Part shown: piece after piece, positions 35,958-44,386 of the stretch | Position numbering within the stretch: the stretch's first letter is position 1 | How the letters are laid out: each line of letters begins with the position of its first letter | Assembly (NCBI GenBank): GCA_944389105.1 | Contig: CALXLD010000030.1 | Span: 31,767 to 95,766 of the forward strand | DNA from: an uncultured Spirochaetaceae bacterium | Lineage (GTDB): Bacteria > Spirochaetota > Spirochaetia > Sphaerochaetales > Sphaerochaetaceae | DNA: 64,000 nucleotides | Direction: 5' to 3' | Notes under the pieces: generated by a model | What the model was told of the DNA's origin: nothing | Seen by the model: the letters and a program-made list of their open reading frames with translations, nothing else | Databases searched by the model: none | Program-made: the position numbers and the translations under genes

Positions 35958-37244
35958 GAGGATTTTCTGGACAGCTTTCCTGAATTCGGCACCTCGCTCA
36001 AATTCATTGGTGTAGAATTCATCAGCGTATGCCCCTGGTGATAATAAGATTATCTCAGGGGTATCTTTTTTCCCTCTGTGATCAAGGGCTGCTTCATATG
36101 CGTTGCTGACTGCATCATCCATTGAGCTGAAAGGGCCTGAGAACTTCAGTCCCTCGCGTCGCAGAGATGGTATCAGTTTCTCTGTAAGGGTTCCGGAAAG
36201 AAGCGTTATCGAAACCGCCTCATCAAGCGGAACCTGGAGTTCTGCGATATCTATATTGCTTTTATCAGTTCCTCCCACGATCAGGTGGACAGGGGTTCCT
36301 TTCATTCCTCTCATCGAGAACGATATTGAAAGAGGCAGGACTGATGCGGAGTCATTTATGAAGGAGATCCCGTCGGATAGAGCGACAAGTTCCAGTCTGT
36401 TTGGGATTCCGCGGTAGCTTCTGAATGCCTTGTCGATTATTTTCTTCTTGTAGCCAAGTGCTTTCATGCATTCCCATGCAAGTTCCTTTCCTGCCTTGGC
36501 TTTATATGGATTCCGGATTGATGGATATCCTTTTACCTTGGCTTTCGGGATGATCCCGGAAAAAAGCATCTTCTCTTTCAGAAAACGAGGGATTATCAGT
36601 TTTCTGACCCACGGGCCTATGAAAAGGGATCCCTCGGATGTCATATCAGATGGCGATGTGGGGATTGCTATCGTGTCGGTTATTGCCGCTATATCGATTC
36701 TTGGCCAGGTATATCCAAGAGAGGAGAATGTGTCCTTTACCTGCCATGCAGACATTTCTATGATTACAGCATCATAGAGCTTGTCATCGTTCTCTATGTC
36801 TGAGAGAAGATGGAATGCGGAATAGCCAAGTCCTTCAGAGAATGTAGCCCTCACTCCAAGTGAGTTGAGTGCATCGGAAAGAGCAGAGGCGGTGCTGGTC
36901 TTTCCTTTTGATCCTGCAATCACGATCCTGAGCATTCTTTCCGTTTTGGGATTCTCCAGAAGCGCGGCTATATCATTCGTTATATGCTTTGCTTTTTTCT
37001 TGACAAGATAGGGGATAGGTACACCTGGAATCTTGACGACAAGATCTGCGTTCTCTACAGAGTCCATGATCTGCTCTTTCGTGATGAACACAGCTCCCTT
37101 TTCTTCAAGGAGCTGTGCCATCATTTCATTTTCTCTTTTCTGGGATGAGCCTATGATTTCCACTCTATGCCCAAGCTTGAGATAATACTCTGCTGCCTCA
37201 GCTCCACCACCGGATGAGCCAAGGCCAAGGATAAGGACTCTCAC
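35943..37244 (-). CDS. murD: UDP-N-acetylmuramoyl-L-alanine:D-glutamate ligase
   Basis: Adds D-glutamate to UDP-MurNAc-L-Ala in peptidoglycan synthesis. The 433-residue protein has an N-terminal Rossmann domain (ILGLGSSGGG), a central ATPase domain with P-loop GSKGKTST (about 110-117, canonical GTNGKTT) and a C-terminal domain ending SPGAYADEFYTNEFERGAEF. NDSASVLP replaces the usual NDSKATN. It is a divergent but complete MurD. The GTG start lies seven bases after a perfect TATAAT -10 box with no ribosome site, predicting a leaderless mRNA. It is convergent with the CsoR-like gene. Confidence 0.88.
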   Translation of the reverse strand: MRVLILGLGSSGGGAEAAEYYLKLGHRVEIIGSSQKRENEMMAQLLEEKGAVFITKEQIMDSVENADLVVKIPGVPIPYLVKKKAKHITNDIAALLENPKTERMLRIVIAGSKGKTSTASALSDALNSLGVRATFSEGLGYSAFHLLSDIENDDKLYDAVIIEMSAWQVKDTFSSLGYTWPRIDIAAITDTIAIPTSPSDMTSEGSLFIGPWVRKLIIPRFLKEKMLFSGIIPKAKVKGYPSIRNPYKAKAGKELAWECMKALGYKKKIIDKAFRSYRGIPNRLELVALSDGISFINDSASVLPLSISFSMRGMKGTPVHLIVGGTDKSNIDIAELQVPLDEAVSITLLSGTLTEKLIPSLRREGLKFSGPFSSMDDAVSNAYEAALDHRGKKDTPEIILLSPGAYADEFYTNEFERGAEFRKAVQKILSEKR

Positions 37245-37251
37245 AAATGAG

Positions 37252-37257
37252 ATTATA
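37252..37257 (-). promoter_or_regulatory. -10 box of murD (leaderless)
   Basis: A perfect TATAAT on the minus strand, seven bases before the GTG start codon. The -35 region reads TTTCCC at 17 bp. Confidence 0.6.
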
Positions 37258-37362
37258 GACAGAAATACCTTCAGGGGAAAGGAAAAATGGAAAACCTCGG
37301 ATAGTGTATTATCACTAAACAGTATCTATCCGATAATACTATGCAAGTTTTTGTCAAAGCTC

Positions 37363-37391
37363 TTGACAGCGGAATGCCAAAAAAGCACAAT
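37363..37391 (+). promoter_or_regulatory. Promoter of the small ribosomal-type protein gene
   Basis: Consensus -35 TTGACA (37363-37368), 17-base spacer, -10 CACAAT (37386-37391). A perfect palindrome ATCCAATTGGAT (37410-37421) lies in the short leader before the ribosome site and could be regulatory. Confidence 0.65.
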
Positions 37392-37436
37392 GAACCGGTA
37401 ATTACACTAATCCAATTGGATATAAGGAGCAGCATT

Positions 37437-37526
37437 GTGCCTTGCGGAAAGAAAAGAAAGAAGCATAAGATAGCAACACACAAGAGAAAGAAAAGACTCA
37501 GAATGAATAGACATAAGAAGAAATAA
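37437..37526 (+). CDS. Very small basic ribosomal-type protein (AURKAIP1/COX24-like, bS22-like)
   Basis: A 29-residue, extremely basic protein starting at GTG: MPCGKKRKKHKIATHK followed by RKKRLRMNRHKKK. The pattern (KKRxxRxxxHKxxKxLxxxRHKRR) matches the AURKAIP1/COX24 domain family, bacterial members of which are small-subunit ribosomal proteins such as mycobacterial bS22. AAGGAG at 37424-37429 with a seven-base spacer sets the start; a consensus promoter precedes it and a terminator follows. Most gene finders would miss it or extend it to an upstream ATG. Confidence 0.75.
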   Translation: MPCGKKRKKHKIATHKRKKRLRMNRHKKK

Positions 37527-37546
37527 TCTTCTTGCTATCTTAAAGG

Positions 37547-37570
37547 CCACCGGTAGAAATATCGGTGGTT
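37547..37570. terminator. Terminator between the small ribosomal-type gene and tcdA
   Basis: CCACCGGT (37547-37554) and ATCGGTGG (37561-37568) pair around AGAAAT. TTCTTCATTTT follows on the plus strand; on the minus strand it lies just past the tcdA stop and may serve both genes. Confidence 0.65.
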
Positions 37571-37572
37571 CT

Positions 37573-38334
37573 TCATTTTCCGGCAGAAGAGGCGGTGAGA
37601 ACCGATTCCGGGAGAAGCTTTCTCAGGGCAAGCTCTGCCATCTTCTCTCCGAAGATCGCTGTAACATAGGAAAGAGATCCGAGGACGATCCGCTTCCTTC
37701 CGTTTTCTCCGTCCTCCGCTTCCGGGTCCTCCGATGGCTGGATATATCTGAAATCAACGTTCTCCGGTGAGAACACGCATTCAATGCCGCGTCCGACACC
37801 TCTTTTCCTGAGCTGGCTTCTTACCTGCTTTGCAAGCGGGCAGCCAAATGTATCCATGATATCACCGGTTCTTATAAGGGATGTATCCTTTCTGAGCGCA
37901 GCACCCATTGATGAGATTATAGGCACACCTTTCCTGTATGCTTTTTCAAGCAGATCGATTTTGGCTTTTACGCTATCTATGCAATCAAGAACTATATCTG
38001 CAGAAAGGAGAGTCTGCATATTGTTATCATCAAGCATTTCCGGAATTGCGGTAACACTGCATTCAGGATTGATGTCGATGATTCTCTCCTTCATTACATC
38101 TGTCTTTAATCTTCCTACAGTGGAGTGAAGTGCTATTATCTGTCTGTTTATATTGCTTTCGGAAACCGTGTCGAAGTCGAGAATTGCTATATTCCCAATG
38201 CCGCAGCGTACAAGCATTTCTATTGCATAGCCTCCGACTGCTCCGACTCCTGCAACAGCGATGCTTTTCCCGCTGAGAAGCTCGACATTTTCCTCGCCGA
38301 TGAATCTGCTTATCCTGATAAACTGCTCTTTCAA
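37573..38334 (-). CDS. tcdA: tRNA threonylcarbamoyladenosine dehydratase (TcdA/CsdL-like)
   Basis: An E1-like enzyme of the ThiF/MoeB superfamily. TcdA closes threonylcarbamoyl-adenosine (t6A37) to its cyclic form ct6A in tRNA. The 253-residue product has the nucleotide-binding VAGVGAVGGYAIEMLVRCG, the LDFDTVSESNINRQ segment and DCIDSVKAK, as in TcdA. I chose a TTG start at 38334 because AAGGAGG lies seven bases upstream and because TTGA overlaps the stop of the preceding TatD gene. An earlier ATG at 38412 would run back into that gene. Confidence 0.85.
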   Translation of the reverse strand: MKEQFIRISRFIGEENVELLSGKSIAVAGVGAVGGYAIEMLVRCGIGNIAILDFDTVSESNINRQIIALHSTVGRLKTDVMKERIIDINPECSVTAIPEMLDDNNMQTLLSADIVLDCIDSVKAKIDLLEKAYRKGVPIISSMGAALRKDTSLIRTGDIMDTFGCPLAKQVRSQLRKRGVGRGIECVFSPENVDFRYIQPSEDPEAEDGENGRKRIVLGSLSYVTAIFGEKMAELALRKLLPESVLTASSAGK

Positions 38335-38945
38335 GCAAGAACCTCCTTCATGATTCTTTCGCTTCTTTCCCCTGTGTCCGTTCCAGTAAGCAGCGAAAGC
38401 TTCCTGTTCCATCCAATGAGGACGTTTTCCTCTTCTTCTCCCACAGCCATATCTGTTTCTGTGACAAATGGCAGTGTCAGGAGCGCCTTGAAGCTTCTGG
38501 TTCTCTCCGCACCTGGCCCCAGTGATATGATTCCGCCAAGCCTGATGAAAAGCCTTGCCATGTCAGCGGATCCTGTATACCCGTGCAGCAGGAATTTCCC
38601 TATCTTCATATCTTTTAATATTGATAGCGTCTTCCCGTATTCTCTGACAGTATGGATTATTGCCAGTCTGTCATATCTTCTTGCAATCTCAAGTGCCTGC
38701 CTGAAGATCATTTCCTGCTTATCTTCATCCGGATATCTTCTGTCAAGCCCGATTTCTCCTATATGGAAGCCGGATGAGGCATATCTTTCCATCAGTGTGA
38801 AATCTGGAGAATCACCGCTCAGAGCCAAGGTACCCGCAGCTCTGTATTTATAAGAGGCTAGGGCAGCGTATTCACTTCCTGAAACAGAACAGACAAGTGC
38901 GTTATCTTTTATTGAGGCTCCTGGATGTGCATGGGCATCGAACAT
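38331..38945 (-). CDS. Short TatD-family metallohydrolase
   Basis: A 204-residue member of the TatD-like metal-dependent hydrolases (nuclease or deaminase-like). Metal ligands are recognisable: DAHAHPG at the N-terminus, GEIGLDRRY, AIIHTVREYG, LLHGYTGS and TETDMAV. It is about 50 residues shorter than usual (~255), the missing parts falling between motifs. It may still be active. The promoter CTGACA-17-TATCAT is six bases before the ATG, so the mRNA is probably leaderless. It ends with TTGA shared with the tcdA start. Confidence 0.8.
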   Translation of the reverse strand: MFDAHAHPGASIKDNALVCSVSGSEYAALASYKYRAAGTLALSGDSPDFTLMERYASSGFHIGEIGLDRRYPDEDKQEMIFRQALEIARRYDRLAIIHTVREYGKTLSILKDMKIGKFLLHGYTGSADMARLFIRLGGIISLGPGAERTRSFKALLTLPFVTETDMAVGEEEENVLIGWNRKLSLLTGTDTGERSERIMKEVLA

Positions 38946-38951
38946 AGCAGA

Positions 38952-38980
38952 ATGATAGTTTCAAAACCCGTTATTGTCAG
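38952..38980 (-). promoter_or_regulatory. Promoter of the tatD-tcdA operon (leaderless)
   Basis: On the minus strand, -35 CTGACA (38980-38975), 17-base spacer, -10 TATCAT (38957-38952), six bases before the ATG. Both boxes match consensus at 5 of 6 positions. Confidence 0.7.
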
Positions 38981-39037
38981 CATGTTTCATACCAGGTATT
39001 TCTTTTTTGCAGAAATAGAAAAGATTGCTGTCTCTGG

Positions 39038-39067
39038 TTGACTTTGCTGGCATTAAAATGGTATAAG
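39038..39067 (+). promoter_or_regulatory. Promoter of the rpsF operon
   Basis: -35 TTGACT (39038-39043), 18-base spacer, -10 TATAAG (39062-39067), giving a leader of about 55 bases with an AAGGAGG ribosome site. Confidence 0.7.
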
Positions 39068-39128
39068 CTTATGACCTCTTTATCCGGGCGTATGCCTGGA
39101 TCGATTCTAAAGACCACAAGGAGGAACC

Positions 39129-39416
39129 ATGATTCAGAATTATGAGTTCACAGTCATCTTCGATGCAGATGAAGATAAGACAAAGGCGGGCCTTGAGCTT
39201 GTGAAGAGCACATTCGAGCGCTCCAGCGTAGAGATTACAAAGGAAGAGGATCTCGGAGTGAAGACACTTGCTTATGTAATCAACAAGCAGGAAAAGGGCC
39301 ACTATGTCTATTTTGAGCTTAAGGCTGATACACAGGAAATTGCAAAGATGAGCAATATCTTCCAGCTTTCAGCGCTTGTTCTTAAATTCCTGTTCGTTAA
39401 TCCGGAAAGGAAGTAA
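39129..39416 (+). CDS. rpsF: Small-subunit ribosomal protein bS6
   Basis: A 95-residue bS6 with the typical start IQNYEFTVIFDADED and KTLAYVINKQEKGHYVYFEL. bS6 binds 16S rRNA with bS18. AAGGAGG precedes the ATG. It is the first gene of the conserved rpsF-ssb-rpsR-rplI order. Confidence 0.96.
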   Translation: MIQNYEFTVIFDADEDKTKAGLELVKSTFERSSVEITKEEDLGVKTLAYVINKQEKGHYVYFELKADTQEIAKMSNIFQLSALVLKFLFVNPERK

Positions 39417-39424
39417 AAGCAGTT

Positions 39425-39892
39425 ATGGCTACCGATATCAATTCAGTTGTCCTTGTCGGACGCCTCACCCGCGATGCGATGCTGAAATACACGAGTTCTG
39501 GTTCAGGCTTTCTGTCCTTCACCATTGCTGTCAACAGATCAAAGAGGAATGCTGACGGCTCATGGAGCGATGAAGCCTCGTTTATCGACTGCGTGTATTT
39601 CGGACAGAATTCCCAGTCAATCAGCCAGTATCTGGTTAAAGGAAAGCAGGTTGCAGTTCAGGGAGAGCTCAGACAGAGCAAATGGGAAAGCGAGGGACAG
39701 CCGAGATCAAAGCTCGATGTCGTAGTCAGTACGCTATCCCTGCTTTCCGGTGGAAATCAGGGACAGGCTTCTGGCGGGAATTTTTCCAGCCAGTATCCAC
39801 AGCGTCCTCAGAACACGAGAGAGGTTGTACAGCCTTCTCCTGTTCCGGGACCAGGTCCAGAGTCATTTGAAGATGACTCCATTCCATTCTGA
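39425..39892 (+). CDS. ssb: Single-stranded DNA-binding protein
   Basis: A 155-residue SSB: an OB-fold of about 110 residues (SVVLVGRLTRDAMLKYTSSG) and a flexible Gln/Pro-rich tail ending in EDDSIPF, the acidic C-terminal tip (canonical DDDIPF) that recruits replication and repair proteins. It follows rpsF by eight bases. Confidence 0.96.
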   Translation: MATDINSVVLVGRLTRDAMLKYTSSGSGFLSFTIAVNRSKRNADGSWSDEASFIDCVYFGQNSQSISQYLVKGKQVAVQGELRQSKWESEGQPRSKLDVVVSTLSLLSGGNQGQASGGNFSSQYPQRPQNTREVVQPSPVPGPGPESFEDDSIPF

Positions 39893-39905
39893 TAGGAGAT
39901 AAGAA

Positions 39906-40184
39906 ATGCACGAAGATAAGGATTTCGCAGAGAAAGACGGTGCACTCAAAGACAGAAAGATGGGTGCAAGGAAAATTGGCTTCAAGAAGAAGGTCTGCAA
40001 GTTCTGCCAGGGAGCGGCACCTGCTGATTACAAGAACCCTGATATGCTCCGCCGCTATATTACGGAGCGCGGCAAGATCCTTCCTGCCCGCATCACCGGA
40101 ACATGCGCAAAGCATCAGAGAGCACTTAACAGGGAAATCAAGAGAGCTAGAGTTCTCGCATACCTTCCATTTGAGAAGAAATGA
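39906..40184 (+). CDS. rpsR: Small-subunit ribosomal protein bS18
   Basis: A 92-residue bS18 with an acidic N-terminal extension of about 20 residues before the conserved core CKFCQG and [19 protein letters not shown], ending [17 protein letters not shown]. The Cys residues may bind zinc (C+ form). Its stop overlaps the start of the next gene. Confidence 0.96.
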   Translation: MHEDKDFAEKDGALKDRKMGARKIGFKKKVCKFCQGAAPADYKNPDMLRRYITERGKILPARITGTCAKHQRALNREIKRARVLAYLPFEKK

Positions 40185-41155
40185 TGGATAGCAGGCTGAG
40201 AACGGTGGGGGAAGCTATCCTGCTTCTCCTTTTAAGCATTGTAATGTCCAATATCGGACTTGCTTCGCTTATTGCCGTTGCTCCGCTTATGTTCTTTGCA
40301 ATCCGTCATGGCAGGAAAAGCGCATCCGGTCTGATTATCGTTTTCTTCCTGATTTCCCTTGTTATAGATATTCTTCGAGGCGGAATCATAGGAGAGGGGA
40401 AACTTGGGTGTGCTATCCTGATGATTGATATGTATTTTCCCCTGTCGCTGTCAGCGGCTGGGATAGTGTGGCTGAGTACTAAGGGGAATGGAGTTATGAA
40501 GAGGCTCTTTCTTGCGCTTCTTCCTTCTCTTGTTCTTGCGCTGGGCTATGCTGCGTTCTTTTATTCTGATAGGGCGCTTCTCACAACTCTTATAGAGGCT
40601 TTTGAGAATGCGTTTGCTGCATTGCTGGGTCCGATGCTGGAGATTCTGCTTCCAGGCATTGATGTAGCTTTAGTTGCTTACATCGCTATGCTGACGGTTT
40701 TATCTCTGCTGCTTCCGGTGCTTCTCTGCGGCATCTGTGCTAGCTGTTTCATTTTCGAGACGGCTTTGCATTCAAGAGAAAGCGATTGGGAGGAGAAGGT
40801 CATGCGTCTGGAGTATTCTCCGGATGCGGTCTGGGGCTTTATTGTTTCGTGGGCTCTGGTTCTCCTCTTCCGCTTTGTATCAGCACCCCTGCTGCTGGAG
40901 ATAGCAGTACTGAATGTAGCTGGTATATGGACTGTGATTTATGCGATTGAGGGCTTTTGCGTAGTCTTCTCCCGTATTCGCAGACGTATAGCGTCACTAA
41001 GAAGCATGACCCTTCTTATTCTTGTGCTGTTCTTTGGCACGCTTATCCCTGGGATAAATCTAATAGTTCTCATAGGACTTCCGCTTGCCGGAGTTCTTGA
41101 GAGTTTCTTCGATCTGAAGAAACTAGGAGGAATTGGTTATGAAGATCATTCTTAA
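40181..41155 (+). CDS. Polytopic membrane protein (DUF2232/YybS-like)
   Basis: A 324-residue protein with about eight membrane segments and little polar sequence. In many bacteria a DUF2232 (YybS-like) membrane protein sits at this place between rpsR and rplI, and the profile fits. Its molecular role is unknown. It overlaps the bS18 stop by four bases and the bL9 gene starts inside its 3' end, so it is an integral operon member. Confidence 0.75.
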   Translation: MMDSRLRTVGEAILLLLLSIVMSNIGLASLIAVAPLMFFAIRHGRKSASGLIIVFFLISLVIDILRGGIIGEGKLGCAILMIDMYFPLSLSAAGIVWLSTKGNGVMKRLFLALLPSLVLALGYAAFFYSDRALLTTLIEAFENAFAALLGPMLEILLPGIDVALVAYIAMLTVLSLLLPVLLCGICASCFIFETALHSRESDWEEKVMRLEYSPDAVWGFIVSWALVLLFRFVSAPLLLEIAVLNVAGIWTVIYAIEGFCVVFSRIRRRIASLRSMTLLILVLFFGTLIPGINLIVLIGLPLAGVLESFFDLKKLGGIGYEDHS

Positions 41156-41738
41156 TCAGGACGTTGTACATCTCGGAGAAGAAGGAGATGTAGTAGAGGT
41201 AAAGGACGGATACGCCCGCAACTATCTTCTTCCTACAAAGACTGCTGTAATCTACAACAAGGCAAATGCTGCGCTTTTCAAGTCACGTGCTGCAGCTATT
41301 GAGAAGAGAAAGGCAGAGAAGAGAGCTGCTTCTGCATCTCTCAAGGATAGACTTGATGGTGTTTCTCTCTCCATCGTTGTTCCAGCAGGCGAGTCAGGAA
41401 AGCTCTTTGGTTCTGTCACATCAGCAATGGTTCAGGCAGAGCTCCAGAAGCTTGGCTTCGAGATTGAGAAGAAGAAGATTGAGGTCGCTACACATGCTAT
41501 CAAGATGACTGGAACATATACAGTTGTAGTTCATCTTTATGAGAATGACCTTTCACACATCAAGCTTGTTGTTATGTCAGAGGCTGAGAAAATTGCAGCA
41601 GAGAAGGCTAAGGCAGAAGCTGAAGCAAAGGCAGCAGAAGAAGCTGCAAAGGCTGCAGCAGAAGCTGAAGCAGCTGCAGAAGCAGAAGAAGCTCCTGCTG
41701 AAGAGACAGCAGAGGAAGCTCCAGCTGAAGCAAACTGA
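41139..41738 (+). CDS. rplI: Large-subunit ribosomal protein bL9 with Ala/Glu-rich tail
   Basis: The first ~148 residues are a standard bL9 ([19 protein letters not shown] and GYARNYLLP). It is followed by a ~50-residue tail made almost only of Ala, Glu and Lys (from about AEKIAAEKAKAEAEAKAAEE), probably a long single helix. Tail DNA is a GCA/GAA/GCT-rich repeat. AGGAGG eight bases before ATG 41139 sets the start; the codons upstream belong to a TTG frame without support. Last gene of the rpsF operon. Confidence 0.95.
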   Translation: MKIILNQDVVHLGEEGDVVEVKDGYARNYLLPTKTAVIYNKANAALFKSRAAAIEKRKAEKRAASASLKDRLDGVSLSIVVPAGESGKLFGSVTSAMVQAELQKLGFEIEKKKIEVATHAIKMTGTYTVVVHLYENDLSHIKLVVMSEAEKIAAEKAKAEAEAKAAEEAAKAAAEAEAAAEAEEAPAEETAEEAPAEAN

Positions 41739-41755
41739 GTCTTCAGTAATGACGC

Positions 41756-41783
41756 AAGAGCCGGGAGAAAATCCCGGCTCTTT
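41756..41783. terminator. Terminator between rplI and the aldo/keto reductase
   Basis: AAGAGCCGGGA (41756-41766) and TCCCGGCTCTT (41772-41782) form a perfect eleven-base stem, followed on the plus strand by TTCATTTC. It separates two convergent genes and may work both ways. Confidence 0.85.
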
Positions 41784-41795
41784 CATTTCGCAGAA

Positions 41796-42785
41796 TCATC
41801 TTCCGATAAGTGCATCTATTGCTTTATTTTCCTCATCAGAGAATGGACTGCAGTTCAGTGCCTTCAGATTATCTTTGATCTGTTCAAGGTTTCTTGCCCC
41901 CATGATTACCCCTGTCATCTGCTCCTGGGCCAGTACCCATGCAAGTGCCATGTGTGAAAGCGTATCGCCGCGTCTGTCAGCAATCTCTTTCAGCTTCATT
42001 GTTGTTTCCATTATTTCCGGTGTTAGGGATGATTCCTTCAGGTACTGGCTATGTCCATTTGCTCTTGAATCAGCAGGAATTCCAGAAAGGTATTTTCCCG
42101 TCAGTATTCCTTGCTTAAGAGGTGAAAATGCAACAGCTCCAACACCTTCTTCCCTGAGGACGGAAAGCACTCTGTCATTGCTGCAGTCCAGCAGGGAATA
42201 TCTCATCTGGTGTACAAGACAATGTATCCCCATATCCTTGAGCATCCGTATAGCCTTTCTGGTATCTTCTGGACCGTAGTTGCTTATGCCCACATATAAG
42301 GCTTTCCCTGATTTAACTATATCTCTGAGTGTTCCCATTGTTTCTTCCAGAGGGGTATCAGGATCGGGGCGGTGATGATAGAAAATATCAACATAATCCA
42401 GTTTCATCCTTTTCAGGCTTTGATCAAGACTGGCAATAAGATATTTTCTGCTTCCATGATCTCCATATGGACCGGGCCACATATCATATCCTGCTTTTGT
42501 GGATATGATGATTTCATCCCTGTATGGCTTGAGATCATCAGAAAGAATACGGCCGAATGTTTCTTCAGCGCTTCCCGGAACAGGTCCATAGTTGTTTGCA
42601 AGGTCAAAGTGGGTGATACCAAGGTCAAATGAGCCCAGTATCATTTCCCTGCAGTTAGAGTATGGTGCATCTGTTCCGAAATTATGCCAGAGGCCAAGGC
42701 TCATTACAGGAAGCTTCAGTCCGCTGCAGCCGCATTTCCTGTATTCCATATTTCCGTATCTGGAGATATCCGCAATATATGTCAT
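41796..42785 (-). CDS. Aldo/keto reductase (YghZ/Gpr-like)
   Basis: A ~330-residue NADPH-dependent reductase. It closely follows the E. coli YghZ (L-glyceraldehyde 3-phosphate reductase) pattern: YRKCGCSGLKLPVMSLGLW, GITHFDLANNYGPVPGSAEE with catalytic Asp and Tyr, ISTKAGYDMWPGPYGDHGSR and YVDIFYHHRPDPDTPLEETM. YghZ detoxifies L-glyceraldehyde 3-phosphate and methylglyoxal. ATG 42785 has GGAG seven bases upstream; an ATG four codons earlier is an alternative. Confidence 0.9.
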   Translation of the reverse strand: MTYIADISRYGNMEYRKCGCSGLKLPVMSLGLWHNFGTDAPYSNCREMILGSFDLGITHFDLANNYGPVPGSAEETFGRILSDDLKPYRDEIIISTKAGYDMWPGPYGDHGSRKYLIASLDQSLKRMKLDYVDIFYHHRPDPDTPLEETMGTLRDIVKSGKALYVGISNYGPEDTRKAIRMLKDMGIHCLVHQMRYSLLDCSNDRVLSVLREEGVGAVAFSPLKQGILTGKYLSGIPADSRANGHSQYLKESSLTPEIMETTMKLKEIADRRGDTLSHMALAWVLAQEQMTGVIMGARNLEQIKDNLKALNCSPFSDEENKAIDALIGR

Positions 42786-42928
42786 AGTGTGCTCCATGAT
42801 ATTTAAACCATAAAAAACCCGGCTTAACAAGAATGAAAGATACTGTCTGCATTCTGACACCATAAAGCGTCATATCGCATTGAAAGGCCAATCATTTAAA
42901 ATCTGTAAGCCAGTCTTCTGTATTGTAG

Positions 42929-42957
42929 TTCTGATACCATCCGAAACATGTTATAAT
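42929..42957 (+). promoter_or_regulatory. Promoter of dnaB
   Basis: -35 TTCTGA (42929-42934), 17-base spacer, perfect -10 TATAAT (42952-42957) with an upstream TG (extended -10). A short leader with GGAG precedes the ATG. Confidence 0.75.
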
Positions 42958-42976
42958 CTCGTCCTGGAGAATAGAG

Positions 42977-44386
42977 ATGAAAACACTACCGCACAATGAT
43001 GAGGCTGAGAAGGCAATACTTGGCGCGCTTCTTATGAGGGAAGATGCCTATGATATCGTTTCAGAAGTGATAGATTCCAGAGATTTCTATCAACCGATGA
43101 ATGGTGTCATCTATACAGCTATCACGAAGATGAAGGAGACTTCTAACCGTGCGATAGATTTCATAACGCTTATCGATTTCCTCAAAAAGGAAGGTTCTCT
43201 TGATAAAGCTGGAGGAGTCGCTTACATTGCTTCTCTGACAGAAGCGGTCAATGTTACATCGAATGTGGAGCAGTATGCTCAGATAGTCAAGGAAATGTCT
43301 ATAAGGCGTTCTGTACTATCAATGAGCTCTTCGTTTTCCGAGCAGGCTATGGATCCTACTTCTGATATAAGGGAAGTTCTTGATCAGGGGCAGAGCGAGA
43401 TGCTGCAGCTTTCGCTTACAGGGGCAAGAGGGGAAACCGATTACTCGATTTCCACATCTGTAAGCTCTGTTGTTGATAGGATTATCAAAAAAATGGACGG
43501 AACCCTTGCCGATGACTCTGTTCCTTCCGGATTTGATATTCTTGATAAATATACGAATGGAGGATTCAAGCCCCAGGATTACATAGTCGTGGCTGCACGT
43601 CCTTCCATTGGAAAGACAGCCTTCGGTGTATCAATGATCAGGAACATGATAAGGGATACTGACAGACCGCAGCGTGTTGCTTTCTTCTCATTGGAAATGC
43701 CCGCCAGCCAGATCACAGAGCGTCTTCTTGCCAATATCTCCCATGTAAATCTGAGAAACATCGCACAGGCGGACCTATCAGCAGAAGATGCTTTTGAACG
43801 TGTCATGAATGCTGCGGATATCCTTTTTTCAAAAGAGCTTTATATTATTGATGTTCCTAATATACGCCTCAATGAGCTCAGGGCAAAAGCCAGAGCACTG
43901 AAAAGAGAGAAGGATATCACGGTGATAATGATAGACTATATCGGCCTGATTGATCCCGGACTCGGTCCTCAGACACCAAGGCATGAGGTTATCGCAACTG
44001 TATCAAGATCTCTCAAGAGTCTTGCCCGTGAGCTGAAGATTCCGATCATTGTTCTCTGTCAGGTTTCCCGCGACAGCGAGGAGAAAGCCCCTATATTGTC
44101 AAACCTGAGGGATTCCGGATCAATTGAGCAGGATGCTGATATCGTAATGTTCCTTCATAGAAAGAGAATTCTTTCAGAGGAGGAAAAGCAGAGAAATGCG
44201 AAAGACAGCGAAGGACGGGCAACGCTTCAGGTTACCAAGGTAATCGTCGCAAAGCAGAGAAACGGAGAAACTGGAGAGTTCAAGGTAGGGTATAATGCAA
44301 CTACAACCTCGTTTGAGCAGGTTGTGCAGACTGCTGACTTCATAGAACCGACACCTCCGGAGAAGCGTGGCTACGAGAAGAAGTAA
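42977..44386 (+). CDS. dnaB: Replicative DNA helicase
   Basis: The hexameric helicase that unwinds DNA at the replication fork. The N-terminal DnaG-interacting domain (LPHNDEAEKAILGALLM) is followed by the RecA-like ATPase: Walker A ARPSIGKTAFG (about 199-209), Walker B VIMIDYIGLI and the C-terminal GSIEQDADIVMFLHR. 469 residues is normal. No intein is present. Its 3' end overlaps rseP, which is convergent, by 16 bases. Confidence 0.96.
   Translation: MKTLPHNDEAEKAILGALLMREDAYDIVSEVIDSRDFYQPMNGVIYTAITKMKETSNRAIDFITLIDFLKKEGSLDKAGGVAYIASLTEAVNVTSNVEQYAQIVKEMSIRRSVLSMSSSFSEQAMDPTSDIREVLDQGQSEMLQLSLTGARGETDYSISTSVSSVVDRIIKKMDGTLADDSVPSGFDILDKYTNGGFKPQDYIVVAARPSIGKTAFGVSMIRNMIRDTDRPQRVAFFSLEMPASQITERLLANISHVNLRNIAQADLSAEDAFERVMNAADILFSKELYIIDVPNIRLNELRAKARALKREKDITVIMIDYIGLIDPGLGPQTPRHEVIATVSRSLKSLARELKIPIIVLCQVSRDSEEKAPILSNLRDSGSIEQDADIVMFLHRKRILSEEEKQRNAKDSEGRATLQVTKVIVAKQRNGETGEFKVGYNATTTSFEQVVQTADFIEPTPPEKRGYEKK

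Noticed and set aside
41139..41738. GCA/GAA/GCT repeat at the rplI end as a DNA repeat element
   Set aside because: It is in frame throughout and explained by the Ala/Glu-rich protein tail.
41539..42279. 246-codon frame crossing the end of rplI into the aldo/keto reductase
   Set aside because: It is a shifted reading of the Ala/Glu-rich repeat of bL9 followed by antisense of the reductase; it crosses a terminator and has no ribosome site.
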